64,000 nucleotides of DNA from Flavobacteriaceae bacterium (GCA_013001285.1 JABDMU010000076.1:19253-83252), one strand, 5' to 3'. Numbered from the stretch's first letter, positions 47,312 to 55,524 are shown. Program-made: numbers and translations. The notes: generated by a model from the sequence alone, not told the origin.

Positions 47312-47319
47312 CAAAAATA
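47312..47319 (-). promoter_or_regulatory. -7 box (TATTTTTG) of the nitroreductase gene
   Basis: Exact TAnnTTTG on the minus strand. A CAA (minus-strand TTG) at 47336-47338 is 16 bp away, slightly short. Leader about 15 nt. Confidence 0.5.
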
Positions 47320-47366
47320 CAAATTAAGACAGGTTCAATTTTTAAAAATGATAGATAATTTTAATG

Positions 47367-48146
47367 CTAAGATAGATCGAAGAACCACAGTTTTATGGCC
47401 ATGGCAGAAACCATGATCAGTAGAAAAATACGAATAAAACCGTCGCCTTTTCTAACTGATAATCGACTTGATATCCAAGCGCCCAAAGCATTTCCAAGAG
47501 CGAGTAAGATACCATGGACCCAACTGATCTTGTCATTAAAAATAAACACCATTAAGGCAGCGAATGTATAGATTGCCGCGATGGTCACCTTTGTGGCATT
47601 GGCTTTTACCAAGGTCATTTTATTGAAATACGATAGAAATAGCAAAAGTATAAAACCTATACCAGCATTGATAAATCCACCATAAATACCTAGAAAGAAA
47701 AAGACCAGCATAGAGATCCATAGGTGTTTGCCGGTTGTGCGTTCTATTAAACTTTCAACACTTACTTTAGGCTTAAATACTATTAAAAGCACCACCACGA
47801 TCATGACGATGGCCAAGATCTTATTAAAGGTTTCTCCCTTGATATCCACGGCGATTTGAGCACCGATAATCGACCCAATAGTAGCAGCAATTCCACAATA
47901 AAGGCTAAATGGAAATGTACTAATGCCTTTTGATCGGAATCCAACAACAGCAGTCGACGTTTGAAAGAGTATGCCTAAGCGGTTGGTACCGTTGGCTACA
48001 GATGGTGGTAAACCTAGAAAAATTAGAATGGGTAAGGAAATCAATGATCCTCCTCCAGCGATTACATTAATAAATCCTGCCGCAAATCCTGCTAGCAAAA
48101 GCAGCAATAAATTATAATCGAAATCGGCCAAAAGCGCTATATCCAT
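47367..48146 (-). CDS. TauE/SafE-family anion exporter
   Basis: 259 residues from the ATG at 48146. A GTG two codons earlier (48152) overlaps the promoter box and is not preferred. About eight membrane helices. The glycine-rich repeats of the family are present twice: FAAGFINVIAGGGSLISLP near residue 20 and FLGIYGGFINAGIGFILLL near 150. Members move sulfite, sulfonates or other small anions. No sulfur gene is adjacent, so the substrate is open. A -7 box at 48159-48152 leaves almost no leader, so the mRNA may be nearly leaderless. Confidence 0.85.
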   Translation of the reverse strand: MDIALLADFDYNLLLLLLAGFAAGFINVIAGGGSLISLPILIFLGLPPSVANGTNRLGILFQTSTAVVGFRSKGISTFPFSLYCGIAATIGSIIGAQIAVDIKGETFNKILAIVMIVVVLLIVFKPKVSVESLIERTTGKHLWISMLVFFFLGIYGGFINAGIGFILLLFLSYFNKMTLVKANATKVTIAAIYTFAALMVFIFNDKISWVHGILLALGNALGAWISSRLSVRKGDGFIRIFLLIMVSAMAIKLWFFDLS

Positions 48147-48151
48147 GCCCA

Positions 48152-48159
48152 CAAAAGTA
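48152..48159 (-). promoter_or_regulatory. -7 box (TACTTTTG) of the TauE/SafE gene
   Basis: Exact TAnnTTTG on the minus strand, only 5 bp before the ATG at 48146. It is the same octamer as in the lpdA and helicase promoters. Confidence 0.45.
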
Positions 48160-48210
48160 TGAAATTGAAAGCCAATTTTAACTTTACTTTTTTCTAAGGC
48201 TAGTTATTAG

Positions 48211-48218
48211 TATTTTTG
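48211..48218 (+). promoter_or_regulatory. -7 box (TATTTTTG) of the FG-GAP lipoprotein gene
   Basis: Exact TAnnTTTG, 22 bp before the GTG start at 48241, divergent from the TauE/SafE promoter. Confidence 0.45.
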
Positions 48219-48240
48219 AGCATATTTTAAATGTACTTAA

Positions 48241-51200
48241 GTGACCTCCATCCTCCGAAAATTTGTATCTGTCCTTTTGATATTTTTTTGCTTCCAATGT
48301 AAAGACGATGCTAAAAAAAATACAACAGACTCAAAAACTAAAACCACTTCCTATTTTTTGGAATTGGTTGATTCAAACCACACTAATGTGACCTTTAGAA
48401 ACTCAGTAATAGAAAATGAGAATATCAATTACTTGAGATTTGAAGGTATTTATAATGGGAGCGGCGTCGCCATTGGTGATATAAATAATGATGGTCTACC
48501 TGATATTTATTTTGCTGGTAATTCAAGCGAGGATAAGCTATATCTCAATAAAGGTAATCTCAAATTTGAAGATATTTCTTTGCCTTCCGGTATTGCACAA
48601 CATGCAAACGGTTGGAGTACCGGAGTGAATATGGTGGATATCAATGCCGATGGGTTTCTCGATATTTATGTGTGCCGATCAGGTCCTGAAAAAGATCCTA
48701 TACTTCTGGAAAACAAACTATTCATCAATAATAAGGACAACACCTTCAATGAAGCAGCAGCGCAATATGGACTAAATAGCAATTTACAATCACGTCAAAC
48801 GGCTTTCTTCGATTATGACCTTGATGGTGATCTTGATATGTATCTAATGAATCAACCTGCTAAAGATTTTTCGGGTGGCGAATTTTTTCAATATCTGGAA
48901 CAGCTTAATAGTGGCAAACTACAAACCGATTATTTTTATGAGAATGTCAACGGAAATTTCGTCGATAAAACCAAGGAAGCAGGTTTGGTGAATTTCGGTT
49001 ACGGACATAGTATTGCCGTTACCGATATCAATAATGATGGTTATCCTGATTTCCATAAGACCAACGACTACGATGATCCCGATTTTCTCTTTATTAACTC
49101 TGGAAATAAAACCTTCGAAAACAAAATAAACGACTATTTCAAACACATTTCCTGGAGTAGTATGGGAAATGATGCAGCCGATTTCAATAATGACGGGTTG
49201 ATTGATATTATGGCATTAGAAATGGCGCCAGATGATCACGTGCGTTCTAAGGTCAATATGAAAGCCATGGATCCAATAAAATTCAATGCTTTAGCCAACA
49301 ATGGTCAGCAATATCAGTACATGTTCAATACCTTACAATTAAATAATGGCAATAACTCGTTTAGTGAGATTGCTCAAATTTCTGGCATGGCAAAAACAGA
49401 TTGGAGTTGGGCTTGTCTGTTCTTTGATATTGACAATGACGGATTTAAAGATGTCTTCATTTCGAATGGAATCAAAAAAGATTTTTTAAATCGTGATTTG
49501 AGTTTCATGACCAAACAACGATCACAAGAATTAGGGCGCTCAATGAATATTAATGAGTTCCATGAGATCATACCTTCAAATGTTTCCGAAAATCTCATCT
49601 TTAAGAACAATGCTGACCTCACCTTTGAGACTCAAACAAATACATGGATGAATAAAGTCTTATTTAACACCAATGGCGTTGCTTATGGTGATCTTGATAA
49701 CGATGGTGATCTTGATCTGGTAACCAATAATATGGAAGCTTTGGCAAGCATCTATGAAAATAAAGCGAATGACGGTCAAGGTGGAAATTATGTAAAATTT
49801 AAATTGAAAGGGGCTGAGCTCAATCCCTTTGCCATTGGAACCAAGATCGTTTTTGAAAGCAATGGAAAAAACTTTATTCAGGAGTTGAATAACGCTCGTG
49901 GATACCTGTCATCAATGAACCATGAATTGGTTTTTGGAATTGGAAACCTCAAAACATTATCTGAAGTAAAGGTGGTTTGGCCAGATCAGAAAGTGACCTT
50001 ATTAAATGATGTCAAAGCTAACCAGACCATTACTGTTTCGTATGATGACAAAAATCCTAGATATGAGCACACGGTGAGTCAACCGTCTATGCTTGAAAAG
50101 ATAAATGCAAGATCATTGGGCATTACATTCGAACATAAAGAAAATAAACACGACGACTATAAAACGCAGGTGCTTCTTCCCTATTCTCAATCTACAAACG
50201 GACCTTTTATTGACAAGGCCGATGTGAATGGCGACGGATTAGAGGATTTTTATATTGGTGGCGCTTTAAATCAGCCAGGTGAGTTATATCTGCAATTACC
50301 AAATGGAAGATTTACAAAGCAATTCAGTGCTACTTGGGAAAATGACAAAGATCATGAAGACCTTGGCGTGCATTTCTTTGATGCCGATAATGATAATGAT
50401 ATCGATTTGTATGTTGTTAGTGGTGGATCTGAATTTCCAGAAAATCATATGAACTATCAAGACAGATTATATCTTAATGATGGCAAGGGGAATTTTATTA
50501 GATCACGCCCAAGTTTACCAACGTTTTATACAAGCGGTCAAGTGGTGAAATCGGCTGATATGGATGGCGATGGCGATCTTGATCTATTTATTGGTGGACG
50601 CATAATACCTGATAAATATCCTTATCCGCCAAGCGCACACATTCTCATAAATGAAAATGGAAAATTTTCTGATCAAACCGAAAATTGGGCCCCTTATTTA
50701 AAAGCACATAGCATCATAACAGGAGCAGAATTTTTTGATTATGATAATGATGGTGATCAGGATTTAATGACCGTAGGTGAATGGTCAACAGTAGATATTC
50801 ACAAAAACACTGATGGCAAATTCGATTTAATTCAAGCCGAAGGATTAGAAAATTCACGCGGACTCTGGTTCGGATTAGACGCCGAAGATGTAGATGCTGA
50901 TGGCGATTTAGACTTCATTGTCGGAAACATTGGGCTCAACACAAAATTTATTGCGAATGCCAAAAAGGAATTTCATGTCTTTTGTGATGATTTTGACAAT
51001 TCTGGTACTTTTGATGTTGTTTTAAGTAATACATATAATGGAAATCTGGTTCCTGTAAGAGGGCGTGAATGGTCGTCACAGCAAATGCCATTTATAAAAG
51101 ATAGGTTTGAAACATTTCAATCGTTTGCCGAAGCCGATCTCGAAGATATTATTGGCACGAACAATATGGAAAGTGCCCTGCATTATCAAATTGATCTTTT

Positions 51201-51546
51201 ATCGAGTATTTACATCGAAAATTTAGGCGATGGCAGTTTTAAAATGCATGACTTACCAAATGAAGCACAGCTCTCCCCTATTTTAAATACCCAGCTTCTT
51301 GATGTTGATAAAGATGGCATAAAAGACCTAATTACAATGGGTAATTTGTATGGTGTAGAAGTTGAAACCGTCCGCTTTGACGCTTCAATTGGTGCAATTT
51401 TAAAAGGTGGAAAACTAGAAGAAACTATTTCTGCAATACGCAGCGGACTGTATTTAGATAATGACGTCAGAGGGTCTGTGGTTATTGGAAAATATTTAAT
51501 TGTTGCCAATAATAATTCGGCCCCTGATATTTTTGAAATAAAGTAA
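48241..51546 (+). CDS. FG-GAP/VCBS-repeat lipoprotein with ASPIC/UnbV domain
   Basis: 1101 residues. The start is a GTG; a stop codon (TAA) lies in frame immediately before it, so no earlier start is possible. Lipobox FCFQCKDD puts the lipidated cysteine near residue 20. Two beta-propeller stretches (about 60-450 and 640-1090) carry many calcium-binding loops of the DxNxDGxxD type, for example DINNDGLPDIYFAG and DMDGDGDLDLFIGG. Between them sits an ASPIC/UnbV domain (about 530-590, ending EVKVVWPDQKVTLL). The protein should face the cell surface. Related proteins often sit near SusCD glycan loci, but none is present here. Confidence 0.87.
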   Translation: MTSILRKFVSVLLIFFCFQCKDDAKKNTTDSKTKTTSYFLELVDSNHTNVTFRNSVIENENINYLRFEGIYNGSGVAIGDINNDGLPDIYFAGNSSEDKLYLNKGNLKFEDISLPSGIAQHANGWSTGVNMVDINADGFLDIYVCRSGPEKDPILLENKLFINNKDNTFNEAAAQYGLNSNLQSRQTAFFDYDLDGDLDMYLMNQPAKDFSGGEFFQYLEQLNSGKLQTDYFYENVNGNFVDKTKEAGLVNFGYGHSIAVTDINNDGYPDFHKTNDYDDPDFLFINSGNKTFENKINDYFKHISWSSMGNDAADFNNDGLIDIMALEMAPDDHVRSKVNMKAMDPIKFNALANNGQQYQYMFNTLQLNNGNNSFSEIAQISGMAKTDWSWACLFFDIDNDGFKDVFISNGIKKDFLNRDLSFMTKQRSQELGRSMNINEFHEIIPSNVSENLIFKNNADLTFETQTNTWMNKVLFNTNGVAYGDLDNDGDLDLVTNNMEALASIYENKANDGQGGNYVKFKLKGAELNPFAIGTKIVFESNGKNFIQELNNARGYLSSMNHELVFGIGNLKTLSEVKVVWPDQKVTLLNDVKANQTITVSYDDKNPRYEHTVSQPSMLEKINARSLGITFEHKENKHDDYKTQVLLPYSQSTNGPFIDKADVNGDGLEDFYIGGALNQPGELYLQLPNGRFTKQFSATWENDKDHEDLGVHFFDADNDNDIDLYVVSGGSEFPENHMNYQDRLYLNDGKGNFIRSRPSLPTFYTSGQVVKSADMDGDGDLDLFIGGRIIPDKYPYPPSAHILINENGKFSDQTENWAPYLKAHSIITGAEFFDYDNDGDQDLMTVGEWSTVDIHKNTDGKFDLIQAEGLENSRGLWFGLDAEDVDADGDLDFIVGNIGLNTKFIANAKKEFHVFCDDFDNSGTFDVVLSNTYNGNLVPVRGREWSSQQMPFIKDRFETFQSFAEADLEDIIGTNNMESALHYQIDLLSSIYIENLGDGSFKMHDLPNEAQLSPILNTQLLDVDKDGIKDLITMGNLYGVEVETVRFDASIGAILKGGKLEETISAIRSGLYLDNDVRGSVVIGKYLIVANNNSAPDIFEIK

Positions 51547-51554
51547 AAAACTAT

Positions 51555-51585
51555 TTGATAGAATAAAAAAAGCATTCTATATTTG
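51555..51585 (+). promoter_or_regulatory. tRNA-Ser promoter, full Bacteroidota consensus
   Basis: TTG at 51555-51557, 20 bp spacer, TATATTTG at 51578-51585. All parts match the consensus. Transcription would begin about 27 nt before the tRNA. Confidence 0.7.
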
Positions 51586-51618
51586 CACTCGCTTTGAGCT
51601 GCTGGCTTGAAGAAGATT

Positions 51619-51703
51619 GGAGAAATGGCAGAGTGGTCGAATGCGGCAGTCTTGAAAACTGTTGAGGGTCACACCTCCGGGGGTTCGAATCCCTCTTTCT
51701 CCG
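51619..51703 (+). tRNA. tRNA-Ser, anticodon TGA
   Basis: The seven-base acceptor pairs GGAGAAA with TTTCTCC and G follows as discriminator. The anticodon loop CTTGAAA gives TGA, reading UCA and related serine codons. A long variable arm (GAGGGTCACACCTC type) confirms a class II serine tRNA. The T-loop is GTTCGAATC. CCA is not encoded. Confidence 0.95.
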
Positions 51704-51709
51704 CAAAAG

Positions 51710-51740
51710 AAAACCCACAACGAAAGTTGTGGGTTTTGTG
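51710..51740 (+). terminator. tRNA-Ser terminator
   Basis: Twelve-base perfect arms AAAACCCACAAC and GTTGTGGGTTTT around a GAAA tetraloop, ending in a T-rich tract, starting 7 nt after the tRNA. Confidence 0.85.
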
Positions 51741-51810
51741 TTTTCAAAAGTGTCAAATGCTTGCTTTTGTAATCGCTTTGGAAACACAAAACTTAACAAG
51801 CGCAGCTTGT

Positions 51811-51864
51811 TGTGGTTTTCATGCTTGCAAAGGATAAGCCTAAAGGGATCACCGAAGGTAATCC
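51811..51864. repeat. 54-bp repeat A, copy 1 of 3
   Basis: The unit begins TGTGGTTTTCATGCTTGCAA and ends GGGATCACCGAAGGTAATCC. Other copies, of identical length, are at 51912-51965 and 52265-52318. The end of the unit also occurs alone at 52042-52061. No ORF explains it. Confidence 0.85.
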
Positions 51865-51866
51865 AT

Positions 51867-51900
51867 GAAGAGATTCTTCGTTTCACTCAGAATGACAAAT
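51867..51900. repeat. 34-bp repeat B, copy 1 of 3
   Basis: GAAGAGATTCTTCGTTTCAC...AATGACAAAT. Exact copies at 52092-52125 and 52349-52382; looser relatives at 60837-60866, 61386-61416 and 62710-62738 (AGATTCCTTCACTACGTTCGG type). Confidence 0.85.
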
Positions 51901-51911
51901 GAAAAACGTGC

Positions 51912-51965
51912 TGTGGTTTTCATGCTTGCAAAGGATAACCTTATAGGGATCACCGTAGGTAATCC
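51912..51965. repeat. 54-bp repeat A, copy 2 of 3
   Basis: Differs from copy 1 at a few positions (for example CCGTAGG for CCGAAGG). Confidence 0.85.
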
Positions 51966-52062
51966 TTGAATTGAAAAGCCAGCGCGCCATCTGGCCCCTT
52001 CACTAAAAATGTACACCGTACATTTTCTTAACGCTCGGTCCGGGATCACCGAAGGTAATCCC

Positions 52063-52140
52063 TAAAGGAAGGGTAACCGAAGGTAATCCTTGAAGAGATT
52101 CTTCGTTTCACTCAGAATGACAAATCAACGTCACTGCGAG
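52063..52140. repeat. 78-bp direct repeat, left copy
   Basis: From TAAAGGAAGGGTAACCGAAG through repeat B to the start of the palindromic element. The right copy is at 52320-52397 and is nearly identical, so the field grew by local duplication. Confidence 0.8.
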
Positions 52141-52249
52141 AATTACACGAAAGAAAGCACTGCTTTCTTGAGGGTACCTAGCGCAGCTAGCAACGAAGCA
52201 GTCTGTTTTCTGATGATGTGTGAGATTGCGTCGCTATGCTCGCAATGAC
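52129..52249. repeat. Palindromic element with GTCACTGCGAG / CTCGCAATGAC ends, long form
   Basis: The ends GTCACTGCGAG and CTCGCAATGAC are near-complementary, as are the inner parts GCAGTCT and AGATTGC. Compared with the 79-bp copy at 52386-52464 it has about 42 extra bases with two perfect small hairpins: AAGAAAGC-ACT-GCTTTCTT (52151-52169) and CTAGC-GCA-GCTAG (52178-52190). Confidence 0.75.
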
Positions 52250-52264
52250 AAATGAAAAACATGT

Positions 52265-52318
52265 TGTGGTTTTCATGCTTGCAAAGGATAAGCTTAAAGG
52301 GATCACCGAAGGTAATCC
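52265..52318. repeat. 54-bp repeat A, copy 3 of 3
   Basis: Near-identical to copy 1 and followed by the right copy of the 78-bp direct repeat. Confidence 0.85.
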
Positions 52319-52319
52319 T

Positions 52320-52397
52320 TAAAGGAAGGGTAACCGAAGGTAATCCTTGAAGAGATTCTTCGTTTCACTCAGAATGACAAATCAACGTCACCTCGAG
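52320..52397. repeat. 78-bp direct repeat, right copy
   Basis: Matches 52063-52140 almost base for base, including repeat B. Confidence 0.8.
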
Positions 52398-52464
52398 AAA
52401 TGTAATGAGGAAGCAGTCTGTTTCCTGTTGATGTGTGAGATTGCGTCGCTTTGCGCGCAATGAC
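52386..52464. repeat. Palindromic element, short form
   Basis: 79 bp, same ends and inner inverted parts as 52129-52249, without the extra hairpins. The remainder to 52684 holds a degenerate relative of the repeat at 52500-52560 (ACTTCTCCCGAAGCCTCAGG) and no gene. Confidence 0.7.
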
Positions 52465-52684
52465 AATTGTTTTGTCACTCTGAAGGCGTAAAACAACTGA
52501 AGAATCTTTCTCCATCTTTTCGTGAGAGATACTTCTCCCGAAGCCTCAGGACCAGAATGACTAAATAGACCTCGCGTTTTTCAGTTGCACATGCCTATTT
52601 TTTGATATCTTATTTTTTAATCCTAAGATCTGTCTATTTTATGTATTTTGCACTTAGAAATCTTAAACTATAATAATCTTCATA

Positions 52685-53230
52685 ATGAAACGAAATCAGC
52701 TAATCCTAAAATCAATTATTCTATTTTCCTTAATGCTCTTAAGCGAAAACATAAACGCACAAACAACACAAGTAGCAGTCGTCGATAGTAGTTCAGTAGA
52801 GTCTAGCAGACTTAAATTTGCTTGTGGATTCGGATTGAATTTTGTTGGAGGTACCAACATTAGCTTATCGCCAAATTTAGTCTATAAAGTAAGTGATAAA
52901 GTGTCTTTTGGCGCTGGGCTTCAAGGGAGTTATAATGCCATCAAGGATTTACAAAAAACGTCGACCATTGGTGCAAATGTCATCAGTTTTTACAATCCGA
53001 GTAAAACCTTTACCATGTTGCTCGAATTTGTTGAACTCAATGTCACCACTAAAAGAGAAACCCCTGAAGGAGAGATCAAAAATAATTTCTGGGATTCTGC
53101 TTTATTTGTAGGTGCAGGTGTCAATATAACCAGAAAAGTAACTATTGGTGCAAAATATAATTTGCTCTATAAAGAGGATGAAAGTGTTTATACAAGTGCC
53201 ATCATACCCTTCGTAAACATAACCTTTTAA
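52685..53230 (+). CDS. Small outer-membrane beta-barrel-like protein
   Basis: 181 residues with a signal peptide (1-25, ends NINAQ). The mature part alternates polar and non-polar residues in short strands (SRLKFACGFGLNFVGG, SFGAGLQGSY, NVISFYNPS, DSALFVGAGVNITRKVTIGAKYNLLY) and ends in an aromatic-terminated strand, FVNITF, as needed for barrel assembly. The ligand is unknown. Nothing in the neighbourhood links to it. A terminator with arms CCCACAG/CTGTGGG follows. Confidence 0.72.
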   Translation: MKRNQLILKSIILFSLMLLSENINAQTTQVAVVDSSSVESSRLKFACGFGLNFVGGTNISLSPNLVYKVSDKVSFGAGLQGSYNAIKDLQKTSTIGANVISFYNPSKTFTMLLEFVELNVTTKRETPEGEIKNNFWDSALFVGAGVNITRKVTIGAKYNLLYKEDESVYTSAIIPFVNITF

Positions 53231-53257
53231 CTCTATAATACTTTTTAAAATATTAAA

Positions 53258-53283
53258 AAACCCACAGCTCTCACTGTGGGTTT
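53258..53283. terminator. Bidirectional terminator between the barrel gene and the sulfur operon
   Basis: Arms AAACCCACAG and CTGTGGGTTT around CTCTCA, with A-rich and T-rich edges. The two genes are convergent. Confidence 0.8.
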
Positions 53284-53306
53284 AAAAATTAAATCACCAT
53301 GCGAGC

Positions 53307-53816
53307 TTAAATGAATAAGATCTGGGTATTTTCACTATCCGCTCTATTATAAAAATCACCGATGGTTAGAATACCATCGAGATCATCAATCAAATCCTCT
53401 TCCTTTAAATGGAACATATCAACTGCTAGCTTACAGCCCCAAAGTTTACATCCTGAGTCTGACAAGATCTCAAGGAACTCAGTAACCGTTGGCATGTCTA
53501 ATTTTTCCATTTCTTTTTTCATCATTTTTGTAGCAAAGGCTTCCATACCTGGCAGTCCACCTAACATGGTTGGAATATGCATTGCAGGATTACCAACCGT
53601 TGCCGTATGCAAATGCTCAAGCTTCTTTTTCTGAATGGCCTCAAGACCAAAAAATGTAAAGAATATCTCTGAATCTATGCCTTCCATTCTAGCACCATTC
53701 GCCATAACAAAAGCAGCATAGACATTTTCAATGGTCGCTTTTGATAATATGAAAAGCATTTTTTTGACCTTTGTGCCTTGTTTGGTGCTTTCTAATGTTT
53801 CTGTTTGTGTGTTCAT
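53307..53816 (-). CDS. DsrE/DsrF-like sulfur-transfer family protein
   Basis: 169 residues from the ATG at 53816; an earlier ATG at 53849 lies inside the TusE-like gene and adds only an unlikely tail. The fold marks are KMLFILSKATIENVYAAFVMA, then FFTFFGLEAI, and the cysteine-containing motif GCKLWGCKLAVDMF near residue 125, the site of persulfide carriage in DsrE-like proteins. It is the third gene of an operon with a TusE/DsrC-like and a sulfide:quinone oxidoreductase-like protein. The likely role is to accept or hand on sulfane sulfur in the cytoplasm. Confidence 0.82.
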   Translation of the reverse strand: MNTQTETLESTKQGTKVKKMLFILSKATIENVYAAFVMANGARMEGIDSEIFFTFFGLEAIQKKKLEHLHTATVGNPAMHIPTMLGGLPGMEAFATKMMKKEMEKLDMPTVTEFLEILSDSGCKLWGCKLAVDMFHLKEEDLIDDLDGILTIGDFYNRADSENTQILFI

Positions 53817-53839
53817 CTTTCTTTGTGTTAAATGCGTTA

Positions 53840-54148
53840 TTAGATACAACTTTTTGGTTTCGGAATACCTGCTATTTTTGTAGATACCTTTAAAGGCCCA
53901 CCAGGGAATAAGTTGTAAAATTCTTTAATATTGATAACCCCACTTCTTTTGATTCCGCGAATAGAAAGTGGCTCCTCACTTTTATGCTTATCTTGTAAAT
54001 ATTCAACGACTTCCCAGTGCTTTTCACTCATCACCACATTGCATTCATCGGCAATACATTCACAGATCTCTTTATCCCATTGTTGAAAATCAACTAAGTA
54101 TCCTTCTTCGTTGACCTCTATTTCTCGATTTGCTATTAGTTTTTTCAT
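53840..54148 (-). CDS. TusE/DsrC-family sulfur carrier
   Basis: 102 residues, the usual size. The N-terminal LIANREIEVNEEGYLVDFQQW and HWEVVEYLQDKH are family marks. The C-terminal arm ends IPKPKSCI with the conserved penultimate cysteine. DsrC proteins that make a trisulfide in sulfate reducers have a second cysteine about ten residues earlier; here that position is threonine (KVSTKIAG), so it looks TusE-like with one active cysteine. It would pass sulfur between the oxidoreductase and DsrE-like protein of the same operon. A tRNA 2-thiouridine role is the alternative, but TusBCD partners are not seen here. Confidence 0.86.
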   Translation of the reverse strand: MKKLIANREIEVNEEGYLVDFQQWDKEICECIADECNVVMSEKHWEVVEYLQDKHKSEEPLSIRGIKRSGVINIKEFYNLFPGGPLKVSTKIAGIPKPKSCI

Positions 54149-54171
54149 AATTGTAAATTTTAGATTTAATT

Positions 54172-55416
54172 TTAATTGACTTGTTCTAATTTTTTCCCTT
54201 TTTCACTCATAGTTGCTGATACGAAAGGAATATGAATACCTTTGATCAGCATGTTCCAATACACCCACCTGAAAGCCATCTTTCCCATATGGTTACTTCG
54301 ACTTTCCTTCAATAATTTTAAAGGCCCTACACCTGGAAAAGGAAAGGTGCCTTCTACCGGTTCTTGTGTATAGTTGAAATCGATAAGCAATGCTTTCCCG
54401 TTTCCTGTTTCTACGAAACAGTTGGCATGGCCATCAAATTCTTCTTTTAAGGGTTTCCCTTCAATATATCTTAAGATATTATCTGTGAGAATTTCAGCTT
54501 CAAAATGTGCTACAGAACCTGCCTTAGAGGCTGGTAAATTAGTAGCATCACCTATAGCAAAAATATTTTCATGTGCCTTCGTTTGTAAGGTCGCCTTATC
54601 TGTAGGTACAAAATTCAGATCGTCACCCATACCAGAACGTTCAATGAGTTGGTCTCCCATATTTGTTGGGACGGTGACCAGCAGGTCATAAGGTACTTCT
54701 ACATCGGCATAATCAATGATCTTATTGTTTTCATAATCCACGCGCTCAATATTGAAATCGGTGACCTCTTTAATGCTTTTTTCTTCAAGCAAATGATGTA
54801 ATGCTTCTGTTGCCTTTGGCTTTGTAAAAGCGCCACTCAATGGGGTCACATAGGTAATATCTACCTTGTCACGCATGCCTTTATTTTTAAAAAACGAATC
54901 GGCTAAAAACGCAAATTCCAATGGTGCAACTGGACATTTTATAGGCATTTCTGTAATATGAACCACCAGTTTACCACCGTCCCATTCACGTAGTTTATTG
55001 CGTAAGGCTTTAGCGCCTTCATAAGTGTAGAAATCGAAAATATTGTCTTGCCATTTCGGACCTTTCATACCTTCAATTTCTTCGGGTGCGATCTTGGTTC
55101 CGGTGGCTATGATCAAAATATCATAAGCGATCAACTCGCCATTTTCCAATTTAACCTGATTTTGTTCTGGCTCGATTAGATCGATCTTTTCTTGAATGTA
55201 ATCGACCCGTTTCGGAATGAACTTTTTGCCATTCTTCTTTACCTGTTTCGTCGTATAAATGTCGAATGGTAAAAACAAAAATCCCGGCTGGTGATAATGA
55301 GTTTTATACTGATCGACGATCGTAATTTTCCAATCCTGAGTCGGTAATTTTTTTACCAAATGATTGGCCATCATCGTTCCAGCAGTTCCAGCGCCTAATA
55401 TTAATAGATTTTTCAT
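54172..55416 (-). CDS. Sulfide:quinone oxidoreductase-like flavoprotein
   Basis: 414 residues. FAD binding GAGTAGTMMANHL at the N-terminus and IIATGTKIAPEE near residue 105; AIGDATNLPASKAG near 295 holds the second flavin contact. Cysteines lie in MPIKCPVAPLEFAFL (about 160) and in HANCFVETGNG (about 345), places used for the sulfur-bearing disulfide in the SQR family. The C-terminal amphipathic helices could dock to the membrane. It would oxidise sulfide to polysulfide and feed electrons to menaquinone. It heads an operon with TusE-like and DsrE-like carriers. Confidence 0.83.
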   Translation of the reverse strand: MKNLLILGAGTAGTMMANHLVKKLPTQDWKITIVDQYKTHYHQPGFLFLPFDIYTTKQVKKNGKKFIPKRVDYIQEKIDLIEPEQNQVKLENGELIAYDILIIATGTKIAPEEIEGMKGPKWQDNIFDFYTYEGAKALRNKLREWDGGKLVVHITEMPIKCPVAPLEFAFLADSFFKNKGMRDKVDITYVTPLSGAFTKPKATEALHHLLEEKSIKEVTDFNIERVDYENNKIIDYADVEVPYDLLVTVPTNMGDQLIERSGMGDDLNFVPTDKATLQTKAHENIFAIGDATNLPASKAGSVAHFEAEILTDNILRYIEGKPLKEEFDGHANCFVETGNGKALLIDFNYTQEPVEGTFPFPGVGPLKLLKESRSNHMGKMAFRWVYWNMLIKGIHIPFVSATMSEKGKKLEQVN

Positions 55417-55499
55417 TTGTATGTGATTTAATTTATGTCTATGTAATTGTATTAGTTACAAATACAGGGTAAAATTACTGGATATTAGAGGTGAATCTT

Positions 55500-55513
55500 A
55501 TGACAAAAATCAT
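55500..55513. promoter_or_regulatory. Motif ATGACAAAAATCAT upstream of the sulfur operon
   Basis: Imperfectly palindromic (ATGA-N6-TCAT). The 13-mer ATGACAAAAATCA recurs at 56472-56484, upstream of the adjacent universal stress gene on the same strand. Shared sites suggest a common regulator. Confidence 0.4.
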
Positions 55514-55524
55514 GTAATGGTCTT

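Noticed and set aside
51607..51837. 76-residue ORF over tRNA-Ser
   Set aside because: It is a translation of the tRNA, its terminator and the first repeat. The same applies to the leftward ORF over tRNA-His at 61522-61776.
51811..52464. CRISPR array
   Set aside because: Repeats are spaced irregularly, spacer lengths differ and spacers themselves repeat. There are no cas genes.
51619..52684. Integrated island with attachment site at tRNA-Ser
   Set aside because: No direct copy of the tRNA 3' end and no integrase were seen downstream within the window.
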